A stretch of 64,000 nt of DNA from CAXBNV01 sp963977185 (lineage in GTDB: Bacteria > Pseudomonadota > Gammaproteobacteria > JAGOUU01). The stretch lies in the NCBI GenBank assembly GCA_963977185.1, contig CAXBNV010000002.1, positions 1-64,000 of the forward strand. The letters are read 5' to 3'. The notes below the pieces were generated by a model that was not told the origin of the DNA, did no database searches, and was given only the letters and a program-made list of their open reading frames with translations. The position numbers and the translations under genes are program-made. Each line of letters begins with the position of its first letter. Positions within the stretch are counted from its first letter, which is position 1. Of this stretch, positions 1 to 9,035 are shown piece by piece.

Positions 1-461
1 AATGTAAGAGCTAAACCAAAATCGTATCCTGATTTTATTATATCTTTTAAATTATCTTTTAATGCAATTAATACTACAGTTCTTTGAGCGTCACTAAGAT
101 ATTGAAGAGCATTACCAAAACCTTGTCCTGATTTTATTATATCTTTTAAATTATCTTTTAATGCAGTTAATACTGCAGTTCTTTGAGCGTCATTAAGATA
201 TTCAAGGGCGTCACCAAAGTCTTCTCCTGATTTTATTATATCTTTTAAATTATCTTTTAATGCAGCGCATACTGTAGTTATTTTAGCTTGATTAAGATAT
301 TGAAGAACATTACCAAAATCTTGTCCTGATTTTATTATATCTTTTAAATTATTTTTTAATGCAGCGCATACTGTAGTTATTTGAGTCTCATTAAGAAATG
401 TAAGAGCTAAACCAAAATCGTATCCTGATTTTATTATATCTTTTAAATTATTTTTTAATGC
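1..461 (-). repeat. 99-bp in-frame tandem repeat array (at least 4.6 units)
   Basis: The core GATTTTATTATATCTTTTAA begins at 31, 130, 229, 328 and 427, a spacing of exactly 99 bases (33 codons). On the minus strand the units run 461-363, 362-264, 263-165, 164-66 and a partial 65-1. Bases 1-60 match 397-456 with one difference, although the three units between them differ more. This suggests homogenisation or unequal exchange by a multiple of the unit. The array continues past the window edge, so the copy number is unknown. Confidence 0.95.
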
Positions 462-2534
462 TTCAAGTATAATCTTTGTCTTTGCATTATTTGATGCAAA
501 ATTAATAACTATCCCTAATGTTTGAGCAGAATCAAAAAAATCTGTTATACGACCTTTCTTTGAAATCACTTTAAGTAAAGCTCTTAAATTATCTTCTGAG
601 CAATCCAAAACGAAATAAATTAAATTTTCAATATTATTTTTAATTGGACCTATAAATTGCTCAAAATTTTCATCTTTTTCACATAAACTTGAAATTTCAT
701 CTGTAGTTAAACCTTTAACAATATCAACTAATTCATTTAAATTTTGAATTTTAAAATCAACGTTAAATTCCTCTAGTAACTTAACGGATATATCTAGGGA
801 ATCTTTGCCTTGGTAACCATCAGATTCCTGTAATTTATTTCTCAAAGCATCTTTAGCTATTTTAAGGTTAGATTCCAGCTCTTCTATAAGGTTTTGTTTA
901 AATATATCTGATATGTTTATTTTTCTAAGTAACTGCTTTTGATCTTCACTTGACATTAGCTTTTCTAATGCTGCTCTTCTGTTAGCTATACATGTCTCTA
1001 TATTTTCTGTTGCATTCTTATTTTTTGATGGATCACTTGATAAACTTAATAGTTTGTCAATTTCACTTTTTAGCTCTGTTGGAATCTTCTTTTTTTCTTC
1101 ATCTTCTAATGAAGCATTTCCTTGAGCTATAATTACTTTTAATATTTCTTCTTTATAATCTTTTGCTTGTTCAACAGAAAGTATATTTTTATCCTTACTG
1201 TCTTTAGAAAAAAAAGCCTCAATAGTTTCTTGTTTAATAATACCTTGTTTTGCGTCGGCATCTTTTGATTTCACTGCATAGGTAAGTTTTTTTGCAGGAT
1301 TATCATTAAGTTTTATATATATAAATCTTTCTTGAAATACCTGATCATCTTTCCACTGTCTTAACTGATAGCCTAATGAATCATAATACTCTTTAAAAGC
1401 TATAATAGCAGGATAAGCTCCTTTTCCTGCGTTATCTCCCCTACCTGCACCACTATAAGCGTCATTAAATTTTAATTGATTACAAAGCCACTCTAAGTTA
1501 TCTAAAAAATTATTTTTTTCATCTTTTGCGCTACGAAGTTTCTCTTCAGCATTATGCACCGACAAGGTTTCATCTGAATGTGATCTTATTCGTTGATTTG
1601 TGAATTCTATAGTTTCCTTCTTAGATGTTTCATTAGAAGCGGCATAGATAGCATGAACAGCATCCATATCATAAGGTCTTAAATCTTCATCTTCTAAAAT
1701 AACTGAAACAGGAACTAAAGAACTAAAGTCTTCGTTCAACACAAAAGTTTTTAAAATAACTTCAAGTGGTGTGTCAGGAAGATAGTAGTCTTTTTTTTCA
1801 TAAAGATTCTCTTCATCTATATTATCTTGCTTATTATGATAAAGCTTTTCTTGCTCTAACTTATCCTCTAACTTCTCTTTTAAACTGTTATATCTTTCTA
1901 TTTTTTCTTTTATTTTAATCTTATCATAAAGATCTTTTTCAATTTTCGAAATTTTACTGTCATCAAAAACTCCAGTAGCTTTAGCTTTAGCTTCAACCCT
2001 TAATCTAGATTGCTCCCATTGATATACCTCATCACTCTCTTTTTCTGAAAATTCAGGAAGTTGAGCATTAGCATACTCAGTCTTAAGCTGTAAAAGCTCT
2101 TGCTCCTCTTCCTTATTGAATTTTAATAATTCAATAGCTTTTAAGCTACGGTAATCAGAGCGCATTGATTCTAGCTCAATTCCAGGCATTAAAAACTGTA
2201 ATGGCACAAAAGGTAATGACTCTGTATCAAGCTTACTGTTCTTAAATTCACAAATTAACTCTGAAGCTTTGCATAAAACTTTTGTTACTTCAGTATTATT
2301 TATTGAGGTATAACTTAATAATGAACCTTTAGTTGACTCCCAATTTTTTTCTAAAAAAGTCTCTAATTTAGAATACTTCTGTTCATCACTATCTTTAGAC
2401 TCTAGAATTTTTTTAAGCGATTGTTTTACTGATGCTTGATAATTTATGATTAAATCATTTTTTAATTTAAATATATTATATCTACCTGAATCTGGTGTCT
2501 TTTCAACTTCATTTAATAGCTCTGCTAATGTCAT
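1..2534 (-). CDS. Partial large helical protein with C-terminal 33-residue tandem repeats (orphan)
   Basis: The reading frame starts at an ATG at 2534, preceded by AAGG about ten bases upstream, and stays open to the left edge, so about 844 codons are visible and the stop lies outside. I do not recognise the family. The first ~690 residues are rich in Lys, Glu and Asp, have no signal peptide or membrane segment and look mostly helical. The C-terminal part is a regular array with consensus ALKxNLKDIIKSGxDFGxxL (continuing as xxLNxxQxTxV). A degenerate copy seems to precede the clear ones, around FDSAQTLGIVINFA. It lies downstream of the flagellar operon on the same strand, after a 206-base gap. 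Size, repeats and lack of homology to housekeeping proteins suggest a secreted effector or surface protein, but this is inference. Confidence 0.75.
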   Translation of the reverse strand, partial: MTLAELLNEVEKTPDSGRYNIFKLKNDLIINYQASVKQSLKKILESKDSDEQKYSKLETFLEKNWESTKGSLLSYTSINNTEVTKVLCKASELICEFKNSKLDTESLPFVPLQFLMPGIELESMRSDYRSLKAIELLKFNKEEEQELLQLKTEYANAQLPEFSEKESDEVYQWEQSRLRVEAKAKATGVFDDSKISKIEKDLYDKIKIKEKIERYNSLKEKLEDKLEQEKLYHNKQDNIDEENLYEKKDYYLPDTPLEVILKTFVLNEDFSSLVPVSVILEDEDLRPYDMDAVHAIYAASNETSKKETIEFTNQRIRSHSDETLSVHNAEEKLRSAKDEKNNFLDNLEWLCNQLKFNDAYSGAGRGDNAGKGAYPAIIAFKEYYDSLGYQLRQWKDDQVFQERFIYIKLNDNPAKKLTYAVKSKDADAKQGIIKQETIEAFFSKDSKDKNILSVEQAKDYKEEILKVIIAQGNASLEDEEKKKIPTELKSEIDKLLSLSSDPSKNKNATENIETCIANRRAALEKLMSSEDQKQLLRKINISDIFKQNLIEELESNLKIAKDALRNKLQESDGYQGKDSLDISVKLLEEFNVDFKIQNLNELVDIVKGLTTDEISSLCEKDENFEQFIGPIKNNIENLIYFVLDCSEDNLRALLKVISKKGRITDFFDSAQTLGIVINFASNNAKTKIILEALKNNLKDIIKSGYDFGLALTFLNETQITTVCAALKNNLKDIIKSGQDFGNVLQYLNQAKITTVCAALKDNLKDIIKSGEDFGDALEYLNDAQRTAVLTALKDNLKDIIKSGQGFGNALQYLSDAQRTVVLIALKDNLKDIIKSGYDFGLALT

Positions 2535-2740
2535 ATGTACTACCTTAAAAACGCAATAATATCTATTTGGTATTAAAATATTCAAACTAAATATAAAATT
2601 AAGATTTAACTATATTTACTTGATTTGAACTTTAGACATTTGTATATCGGGAAAGTTTCTTGTTAGCCAGAATATGTGAATGTTAAATTTTAACTAAGAT
2701 ATTTACATTAGTGTAAAAATATAAGCCTAAGATTTAAGAT

Positions 2741-3130
2741 TTAAGCTTTATCTTTTTGTTCACCTAAGGCTTCAATTAACTCCATCTCCATTTGACTAAG
2801 ATTACATGAACTTTGAATTTCGTCAGAATTAGCACCAATCTTTTTTAACTGTTTGGCTTGCTTGTAAAATTTTTGATCATTTTGTAAACTCTGATTATTA
2901 ATTTGATTTTTTGATATATTTTGAGCTAAATTAGCGTAATGAAATTCTAGCATTTTAGATCTATGATTTAAGCTAAAATTTCCACTTAATAAAAGATCTA
3001 GATTAATCTCTTGTGCTTTAATTTTTCTTTGAAGATTTTCGATTTTATTATATATTCTATAAACGACATATATAACCAGCGAAAAAAAGAATATATTAGT
3101 AATTGTGAAAATTATAAATAAAATGTCCAT
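2741..3130 (-). CDS. DUF2802 family protein, flagellar/chemotaxis-operon associated
   Basis: A 129-residue protein with one N-terminal membrane helix (residues 3-25), a coiled-coil stretch (about 26-75) and a C-terminal motif YKQAKQLKKIGANSDEI followed by CNLSQMEMELIEAL. That tail matches the DUF2802 pattern (a Tyr-x-x-Ala helix, then a Cys-x-Leu-Ser-x-x-Glu helix resembling a small helix-turn-helix). DUF2802 genes usually sit near fliA and the chemotaxis genes in gammaproteobacteria. Here the gene is 24 bases downstream of fliA in the same operon. No biochemical role is established for the family. No chemotaxis gene follows; the next gene is the repeat protein. Confidence 0.75.
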   Translation of the reverse strand: MDILFIIFTITNIFFFSLVIYVVYRIYNKIENLQRKIKAQEINLDLLLSGNFSLNHRSKMLEFHYANLAQNISKNQINNQSLQNDQKFYKQAKQLKKIGANSDEIQSSCNLSQMEMELIEALGEQKDKA

Positions 3131-3154
3131 TTTTTAATCCATTTGTTAAATATT

Positions 3155-3865
3155 TTATTCTGTCCACTCCTGCATTCTAGCCTTTAATCTTAATATTGCT
3201 TGACTATGCAATTGACATACTCTAGATTCTGATACATTTAAAACTTGGCCTATTTCTTTTAAATTCAATTCTTTGTCATAATAAAGCTCTAATAAAATTC
3301 TCTCTCTTTCTGGAAGAGCTGAGATCTTTAATGCTAAATCTTTTTTAAATTCTTGTTTTTCAGTCTCAGAAAAAGGTTCGGCTTTACTATCTTTTAATTT
3401 GTCTGAAATATACTCACCTGAAATTCCTAATTCATCAATACTAAATAATTTAGTGCCATTAGAACTTATTAGTATTTTATGGTACTCAGATAAAGAAATA
3501 TTTAAAAGCTTACAAATGTCATTATCTTTTGCATCTTTTCCTGTGTCATTCTCTATGGTTTTTACAGCTTCTGACACTGTTCTTGCATTCTTATAAACAG
3601 ACCTTGGAATCCAATCTTCTTTCCGTAGTTCATCTATAATAGTTCCTCTTATCCTTATACTGGCATATGTTGAAAATTTCGCTCCTTTATCAGGATTATA
3701 GTTTTTTGCAGCCTCCATAAGACCAATCATTCCTGTTTGGATCAAATCATCTACTTGAATAGTAGCAGGAAGTCTTAACATCATATGATACGCTATTTGT
3801 TTAACCATACCACCATATTTTTCAATAACGTCTTCTACTTTTTCACATTCAATTTCTGTATACAT
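3155..3865 (-). CDS. fliA: Flagellar sigma factor 28 (FliA)
   Basis: RNA polymerase sigma-28, which directs late flagellar and chemotaxis promoters. At 236 residues it has the normal length. Region 2 is clear (DDLIQTGMIGLMEAAKNY, then FSTYASIRIRGTIIDELR), with DWIPRS as in other FliA proteins, a poorly conserved region 3, and region 4 (LPERERILLELYYDKELNLKEIG, then a helix-turn-helix around NVSESRVCQLHSQA). It follows flhF in the leftward operon after a 112-base gap. In Legionella and Pseudomonas fleN/flhG lies between flhF and fliA, and here it is missing. I see no good Shine-Dalgarno sequence before the ATG. Flagellin and other sigma-28 targets are not in this window. Confidence 0.95.
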   Translation of the reverse strand: MYTEIECEKVEDVIEKYGGMVKQIAYHMMLRLPATIQVDDLIQTGMIGLMEAAKNYNPDKGAKFSTYASIRIRGTIIDELRKEDWIPRSVYKNARTVSEAVKTIENDTGKDAKDNDICKLLNISLSEYHKILISSNGTKLFSIDELGISGEYISDKLKDSKAEPFSETEKQEFKKDLALKISALPERERILLELYYDKELNLKEIGQVLNVSESRVCQLHSQAILRLKARMQEWTE

Positions 3866-3977
3866 ATTTTAATATATTTTCTAGTTACAAAAAAATTAAT
3901 AGCCGTTATAAGTTATTTTAAATAAATTTAAACCTATATATTATTAATATTAGCAAATAATAATAAAATATACCTTA

Positions 3978-5153
3978 CTAATCTGCTATTTTATTGTAAG
4001 ATGTATTATTTAAAAACAATAAAGTCTCTATTAGATGGTTTTGAGATATTTCATGCAAACTTTGAGGAATTTTAACACCATCTGAATAATAACTTAAATT
4101 AATATCATGTTGAATTAAATCAGAAAGAATAAAACCAAGATCAGTTACAGAATCAAACATTGTTAAAATTGCTGATTTTATATCTAATACTTTAAACTTT
4201 TGAATAAGGTTTTTATAAACTTTATTTTGATATATTACCGGTATTACTAAATGATTATCTACTATATTTTCATTTAATCCCATTTTAATAGCAAACTCGG
4301 AAAAATTTACTGACCTATTATTGTCTGTAGTTTCATTTAATGAAAATCCAGGGGTGTCTAATAAAATGATTTTCCCTCTATTTAACTCATAGATTTTGAA
4401 TAAATCTTGTTTATTATTTACAAAGTAATTATCAATTTCTAAAATATTTGCCATTTTTACAATGCCATCACCACCACCTACTTTTTGTGTATCAGATGAC
4501 AGTATTACTATATCTTTATTACCTTTAGATAAAACTGTATAAGCTGCAAGCTTACATATTAAGGTTGTTTTACCAACTCCATTAGTCCCAACAAAAGATA
4601 TTATTTTATTTTTTTGTAAAATACTTTCTTTTTTTACTTTGATACTATTTTTTAATTCAAAGATTAAGTCTTTATATACTTTTGTTAAATCTATTTTGGT
4701 AATATCACTATTAAGACCTTGATTTTTTAAGTTATTATATATTTTTTCTATTACTATATCAGATAAAGACAACTCTTTGCCGTATTGGTATATAGAAGCC
4801 TTAACAGGATCTTTTTTATATTTCTCAGATAAAAGTTGATGTCCTAATAACTGCTTAAAACTTTTAATTTCTGCATGCATTTTTTTAAGCAAAGGATCAT
4901 TTTCAGATTTAGAACTAATATTTTGATTTTCTAATATCAATTTTTCTATATTTGTATCTGGTATTGCATTTAACGGAATGCTATCTAAAGTTTTACTATT
5001 AACTTCTGAGTTTTTATTTTCTTTAGCTGCAATGATTTCTATATTATTATTAACTTTTTTATTTGATAAAATAATAGCCTCATCTCCAAAACAGTCTCTA
5101 ACTTTTTGAATTGCACTTTTAGCATCTTTAGCTATAAATTTTTTCACATCCAT
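3978..5153 (-). CDS. flhF: Flagellar biosynthesis SRP-like GTPase FlhF (divergent GTPase motifs)
   Basis: FlhF is the third SRP-type GTPase and places polar flagella. This copy has 391 residues. The N-terminal basic domain begins MDVKKFIAKDAKSAIQKVR and contains the family motif FGDEAIILSNKKV. The NG domain carries a good P-loop (GTNGVGKTTL, about residue 186), a G3-like LLDTPGF (about 264; usually DTAG) and a G4 position reading TMFD (about 329) where the family normally has TKLD. The C-terminal end (SYYSDGVKIPQSLHEI) matches the family. The Lys-to-Met change in G4 could weaken guanine specificity. It lies between flhA and fliA, with no flhG partner next to it. Confidence 0.93.
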   Translation of the reverse strand: MDVKKFIAKDAKSAIQKVRDCFGDEAIILSNKKVNNNIEIIAAKENKNSEVNSKTLDSIPLNAIPDTNIEKLILENQNISSKSENDPLLKKMHAEIKSFKQLLGHQLLSEKYKKDPVKASIYQYGKELSLSDIVIEKIYNNLKNQGLNSDITKIDLTKVYKDLIFELKNSIKVKKESILQKNKIISFVGTNGVGKTTLICKLAAYTVLSKGNKDIVILSSDTQKVGGGDGIVKMANILEIDNYFVNNKQDLFKIYELNRGKIILLDTPGFSLNETTDNNRSVNFSEFAIKMGLNENIVDNHLVIPVIYQNKVYKNLIQKFKVLDIKSAILTMFDSVTDLGFILSDLIQHDINLSYYSDGVKIPQSLHEISQNHLIETLLFLNNTSYNKIAD

Positions 5154-5203
5154 ATGATTTTCCCATGTAATAAATTATTTATATAAATAATTTACAATCT
5201 TTT

Positions 5204-7138
5204 TTAAGCTAATTCTTCCATATTATCACAAAGCTTTAAAACTACTTCTACATCAATCTCATTTGGTATTTCTTTATATGACATAATATATATTAGCTCA
5301 TTAAAACTACTTAATTTTTTAGCCAAAATATACCTAATATCATTAGGCACTAATAAAATAACTGGCATCTTTTGTTCATTTGTAATAAGAAACGTATTAA
5401 TTTGCTTCTTAATATAATTTATAGTCCCCTTAAACTTATTATAGTCATCTTTTAAATAATTAGCTTTTTGTATTATTTGTTTATCTAATATAATCGCATA
5501 AATTTTTTTATGCTCTGAATTAGTAAAATTATATATACATTGTAAAATATATTTTGATAACGCTATTCTTACATTCTCAAATAAAACATCATAACTTTTA
5601 TTATCATTATAATAACCACTAAATATAATTTGAAAAATAGATCTTGTATCTTTAATAAATATTCTTTCAAATAATAAGTCTTGAAAGATTTTTGTAATTA
5701 CTGAGATAGAAACTTGATCCATTATCTTATTTTGAATATTATTTGAATTATTTTTTTTATACTTTAATAGTAATTCTTCTGCTTCTTTATATCCAAAAAT
5801 TTCATAAGCATAAAGTATAATAATATTACTCAAGTTTTTAAAAATAATTTTATTTATATCCATATTTTTATTAATATCTTCAGAAAAAACTACTACTCCG
5901 TTTATATAAATTTTGTAATTATTATAAGGTAAATTTAAATTATCTTTAATTTTTATAGCGGGAATTAAAAAACCAATATAATTTGATATTTTTTTTCTTA
6001 AAACAGTTATATTATCAATAAATTTTTGATGATTTTTACTTATTGCACTTATAACATTAAAACCTAGCTCTAATGTTATTACATCCATATCATCTATATC
6101 GTCCCATGAAAAATTTTTAACATCTTTAGTTTCTTGATTAGTATCTGTTGTTAAATCTTTTTTATTTACAATATTTTTAGCTCTCTTTTTATTTTTAATA
6201 AAATAAGCATAACTAAATAATAAAGAACTAGAGCCTATAAATATAAGTTTTGGCATGCCTGGCATTAATCCTAATAGCAAGATAATACTTGCTGTGATAT
6301 AAATTACTTTAGGTTCATCTGTGATTTGCTCGATGAAATTTTCTGATAATTGCTCATCTTTTGAAACTCTAGTTACCATAATTGCAGCAGCAATGGAAAG
6401 TAACAAAGCAGGTACCTGAGCGACTAAACCATCGCCAATTGTTAATAAACTGTAATTTCTTACTGCATCAGTTATAGACAAATCATACTGCATTGTTCCT
6501 ATTAAAACTCCTGCAAATAAATTAACAAATAAAATTAAAATACCAGCAACAGCATCCCCTCTTACAAATTTACTAGCACCATCCATTGCTCCATAAAATT
6601 CTGATTCAGTTTCAAGATCTTGCCTTTTTTGTTTTGCTTCATCTTTGCTAATAATCCCTGAGTTTAAATCTGAATCAACAGCCATTTGTTTTCCAGGTAA
6701 TGCATCTAAAGTAAATCTTGCGCTTACCTCTGAAACTCTAGTCGCCCCTTTAGTTATTACTATAAAATTAATTATTATTAAAATAGCAAATATAGCAAAA
6801 CCTACAGCATAATTACCCCCTATTAATACCGTTCCAAATGCTTCTATAACCTGCCCTGCGGCAGCTTCTCCATTGTACCCATTTAATAAAACAACTCGTG
6901 TTGAAGCGACATTTAAAGCAAGACGCAACAAAGTTGCTAATAATAAAATAGTTGGGAAAACACTAAAATCAACGGATTTTCTAGAAGATATCGCAACTAA
7001 AATAATGACCATAGAAAATGCGATATTAAAAGTAAATAAAAAATCTAGTAAAAAAGTCGGCATAGGTACTAGTAACATTGCCAATAATGCTACTAGTAAA
7101 AACGGTATACTATATGATTCTAACTTTATATTTTTCAT
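5204..7138 (-). CDS. flhA: Flagellar type III export gate protein FlhA
   Basis: The large export-gate subunit, which forms the nonameric ring and couples proton flow to export of flagellar proteins. The 644 residues are somewhat fewer than the usual ~690. The N-terminal half has about eight membrane helices and the conserved cytoplasmic loop, including RFTLDALPGKQMAVD (141-155) and MDGASKFVRGDAVAG (185-199, the FHIPEP-family signature). The cytoplasmic domain (from about 330) is Asn/Ile/Lys-rich and diverged; the chaperone-binding part is hard to recognise by eye. Its ATG overlaps the flhB stop as ATGA, the usual sign of translational coupling. Confidence 0.95.
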   Translation of the reverse strand: MKNIKLESYSIPFLLVALLAMLLVPMPTFLLDFLFTFNIAFSMVIILVAISSRKSVDFSVFPTILLLATLLRLALNVASTRVVLLNGYNGEAAAGQVIEAFGTVLIGGNYAVGFAIFAILIIINFIVITKGATRVSEVSARFTLDALPGKQMAVDSDLNSGIISKDEAKQKRQDLETESEFYGAMDGASKFVRGDAVAGILILFVNLFAGVLIGTMQYDLSITDAVRNYSLLTIGDGLVAQVPALLLSIAAAIMVTRVSKDEQLSENFIEQITDEPKVIYITASIILLLGLMPGMPKLIFIGSSSLLFSYAYFIKNKKRAKNIVNKKDLTTDTNQETKDVKNFSWDDIDDMDVITLELGFNVISAISKNHQKFIDNITVLRKKISNYIGFLIPAIKIKDNLNLPYNNYKIYINGVVVFSEDINKNMDINKIIFKNLSNIIILYAYEIFGYKEAEELLLKYKKNNSNNIQNKIMDQVSISVITKIFQDLLFERIFIKDTRSIFQIIFSGYYNDNKSYDVLFENVRIALSKYILQCIYNFTNSEHKKIYAIILDKQIIQKANYLKDDYNKFKGTINYIKKQINTFLITNEQKMPVILLVPNDIRYILAKKLSSFNELIYIMSYKEIPNEIDVEVVLKLCDNMEELA

Positions 7139-7902
7139 TTTTTATTTTTTATAATTTGATTATATTTTTTATTTCTTGCTCTTTTAATATCTGAATTTCC
7201 CTCTGTGTTTTTTTGTTCATCTTTAATCTCTTGATGACTCATTTCTAATTGCTTGTTGTAACTGTATATTCTATAAGGCATATCAAAAAAACTTATAATT
7301 AAAACTGTGATACTCAACCAAAATATTGTAATTAATATATAGTATATAGCATATAAAATACTAGAATTGACCTCGCCATAAGAAAGCTCAAAAACATAAC
7401 TTCTAAAAAAAACATACAAACCATAAGTAGATGCTAAAATAAAAGAAATTTTCACGAATAAAATTAATATTTCTAAAATACTTTTAAAAGAAAACATTTT
7501 TATAAGACCTTTAGTTATACTTACTCTTTCTAATTTAAATTTCATGCTATCAAAACTAAAACTAAACCCTCCTGGTATTAAATTAGCAAGAAAAACAACT
7601 ATTAGTAATATTAAAAAATAAGGGACAATAGACTTTGCAATAAAAAATAAAGAAAATTTCAAATGATTTATCATGCCTGTATTATCAAATAAAGATGCCC
7701 TATCTATTTGAAAGTTAAAATTTGCTAATTTATAAAAATCTTGATTAAAATAAAAATAAAAAATTAAACATAAAAACCCGCAAAACAAAACTGCAAAACT
7801 ACTAAAATCACGTGATCTAGGAATGTGACCTTTTTTTCTAGCCTCTTGTATTTTTTTATAAGAAGCCTGAGCTATTTTATCTTGTGACTGATCATTTTCC
7901 AT
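7135..7902 (-). CDS. flhB: Flagellar export protein FlhB, truncated (membrane domain only)
   Basis: The N-terminus has the family motif KKGHIPRSRDFSS (24-36) and about four membrane helices, ending in the conserved region SHQEIKDEQKNTEGNSDIK. The protein stops at residue 255 after a run of Lys and Asn. Family members run to about 350-380 residues and next carry the cytoplasmic domain with the self-cleaving NPTH motif, which switches export from rod/hook to filament substrates. That domain is absent here, because the stop codon overlaps the flhA start (ATGA) and leaves no room for it in any frame. Either export works without substrate switching, a separate protein supplies the domain, or the system is decaying. 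Confidence 0.92.
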   Translation of the reverse strand: MENDQSQDKIAQASYKKIQEARKKGHIPRSRDFSSFAVLFCGFLCLIFYFYFNQDFYKLANFNFQIDRASLFDNTGMINHLKFSLFFIAKSIVPYFLILLIVVFLANLIPGGFSFSFDSMKFKLERVSITKGLIKMFSFKSILEILILFVKISFILASTYGLYVFFRSYVFELSYGEVNSSILYAIYYILITIFWLSITVLIISFFDMPYRIYSYNKQLEMSHQEIKDEQKNTEGNSDIKRARNKKYNQIIKNKK

Positions 7903-7905
7903 GTT

Positions 7906-8697
7906 TTATGAGAATATGCTATTTATTATATTTAAAATATCGTCTGAGAACTTTATAAAAAAATCAGAAATGCCTCCTAATGTAATTATAAAAACTAATA
8001 ATCCTATTATTAAAATAGCAGGAAATCCTACGGCAAATAAATTAAACTGTGGTGCAACTTTAGTAACTATACCAAAAGTTATATTTACAATAAGTAAGGC
8101 ACATATGGCCGGAAGCGCTAATAATAATCCCCCTGCAAAAATATAATACCCAAAAGAGACTATTTTCCAAAAAATATTTTTGTCAATTGATAATGAAGCC
8201 ACATTAACATCATTGAAACTGGACTGTAAAATATTGATAATAAGCAGATGCCCATCTAGAGATAAATATATTAAATAAACCATAATTAGATATATTTGAC
8301 CCAATAAAGGCACATTGCCATCAGATCCACCAATACCTGATGATGATTCATTAACCTCTGCAAAACTTAAAAACGATTGGGAAGCCGTAATTTTACCGGC
8401 AAATAAAAACAACTGAAAAAACATCTGCATTATAAAGCCAATACTCACACCTACAATAAACTCTAATGCCATCAAAATAAAACTTCTATATGAAAACAAT
8501 TCTACTTGAGCGTTGTAATTTGAGCTTAAAACTGGCACTAATGCAAACGTTATAATTAATGCTATACCTATTTTTACTTTATTATAAATATTTACAAAAT
8601 TAAAAATTGGGGCAAATAAAAAAAAACCAATAACCCGGCAAAATGGATAAATAAAGCTATCTATGTATTGTAAAACTTCGCTTATATCAATATTCAT
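7906..8697 (-). CDS. fliR: Flagellar export gate protein FliR
   Basis: An integral membrane subunit of the FliPQR export gate, 263 residues, normal length. Six hydrophobic segments are visible. Family-like stretches include the N-terminal YPFCRVIGFFLFAPIF and the C-terminal APQFNLFAVGFPAILIIGL, which match the FliR/SctT pattern. It ends three bases before flhB and starts 56 bases after fliQ, within the leftward operon. No strong ribosome-binding site precedes the ATG. It appears intact, in contrast to the shortened FlhB. Confidence 0.94.
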   Translation of the reverse strand: MNIDISEVLQYIDSFIYPFCRVIGFFLFAPIFNFVNIYNKVKIGIALIITFALVPVLSSNYNAQVELFSYRSFILMALEFIVGVSIGFIMQMFFQLFLFAGKITASQSFLSFAEVNESSSGIGGSDGNVPLLGQIYLIMVYLIYLSLDGHLLIINILQSSFNDVNVASLSIDKNIFWKIVSFGYYIFAGGLLLALPAICALLIVNITFGIVTKVAPQFNLFAVGFPAILIIGLLVFIITLGGISDFFIKFSDDILNIINSIFS

Positions 8698-8753
8698 TTT
8701 TTATAAAATTATTGTATTAAATACTAGCCTATTAAATATCAGCTTATTAAATA

Positions 8754-9023
8754 TTAACTTATTAAATAAGGTATATTGGTAATTAAATCTACAGAAAAAT
8801 TAACCAAAGAATTTAATAACCAATTACCAGCAAAGATTAAAACTACAAACAATGTTATTAATTTTGGTACAAATGATAAAGTTATCTCATTTATCTGAGT
8901 TGCTGCTTGAAATACTGATATTATTAATCCAACTATTAAAGTTGGTATTAAAATAACACTAACCATTAGAATAACTAGTGTTATAGCATTATAAAAAATA
9001 TCCACAACTGTATCTGGTGTCAT
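8754..9023 (-). CDS. fliQ: Flagellar export gate protein FliQ
   Basis: A small export-gate subunit of 89 residues (the family standard), made of two membrane helices. The characteristic middle segment VGLIISVFQAATQINEITLSF is present almost in full, followed by PKLITLFVVLIFAGNW. A good Shine-Dalgarno sequence (AAGGA, six bases before the ATG) supports the start. It lies 12 bases downstream of fliP in the operon. Confidence 0.96.
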   Translation of the reverse strand: MTPDTVVDIFYNAITLVILMVSVILIPTLIVGLIISVFQAATQINEITLSFVPKLITLFVVLIFAGNWLLNSLVNFSVDLITNIPYLIS

Positions 9024-9035
9024 ATTTTATCCTTT

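Noticed and set aside
1..461. Regularly spaced repeats resembling a CRISPR array
   Set aside because: The units are contiguous 99-base copies without unique spacers, lie in one long open frame and code a coherent 33-residue protein repeat. No cas gene is present.
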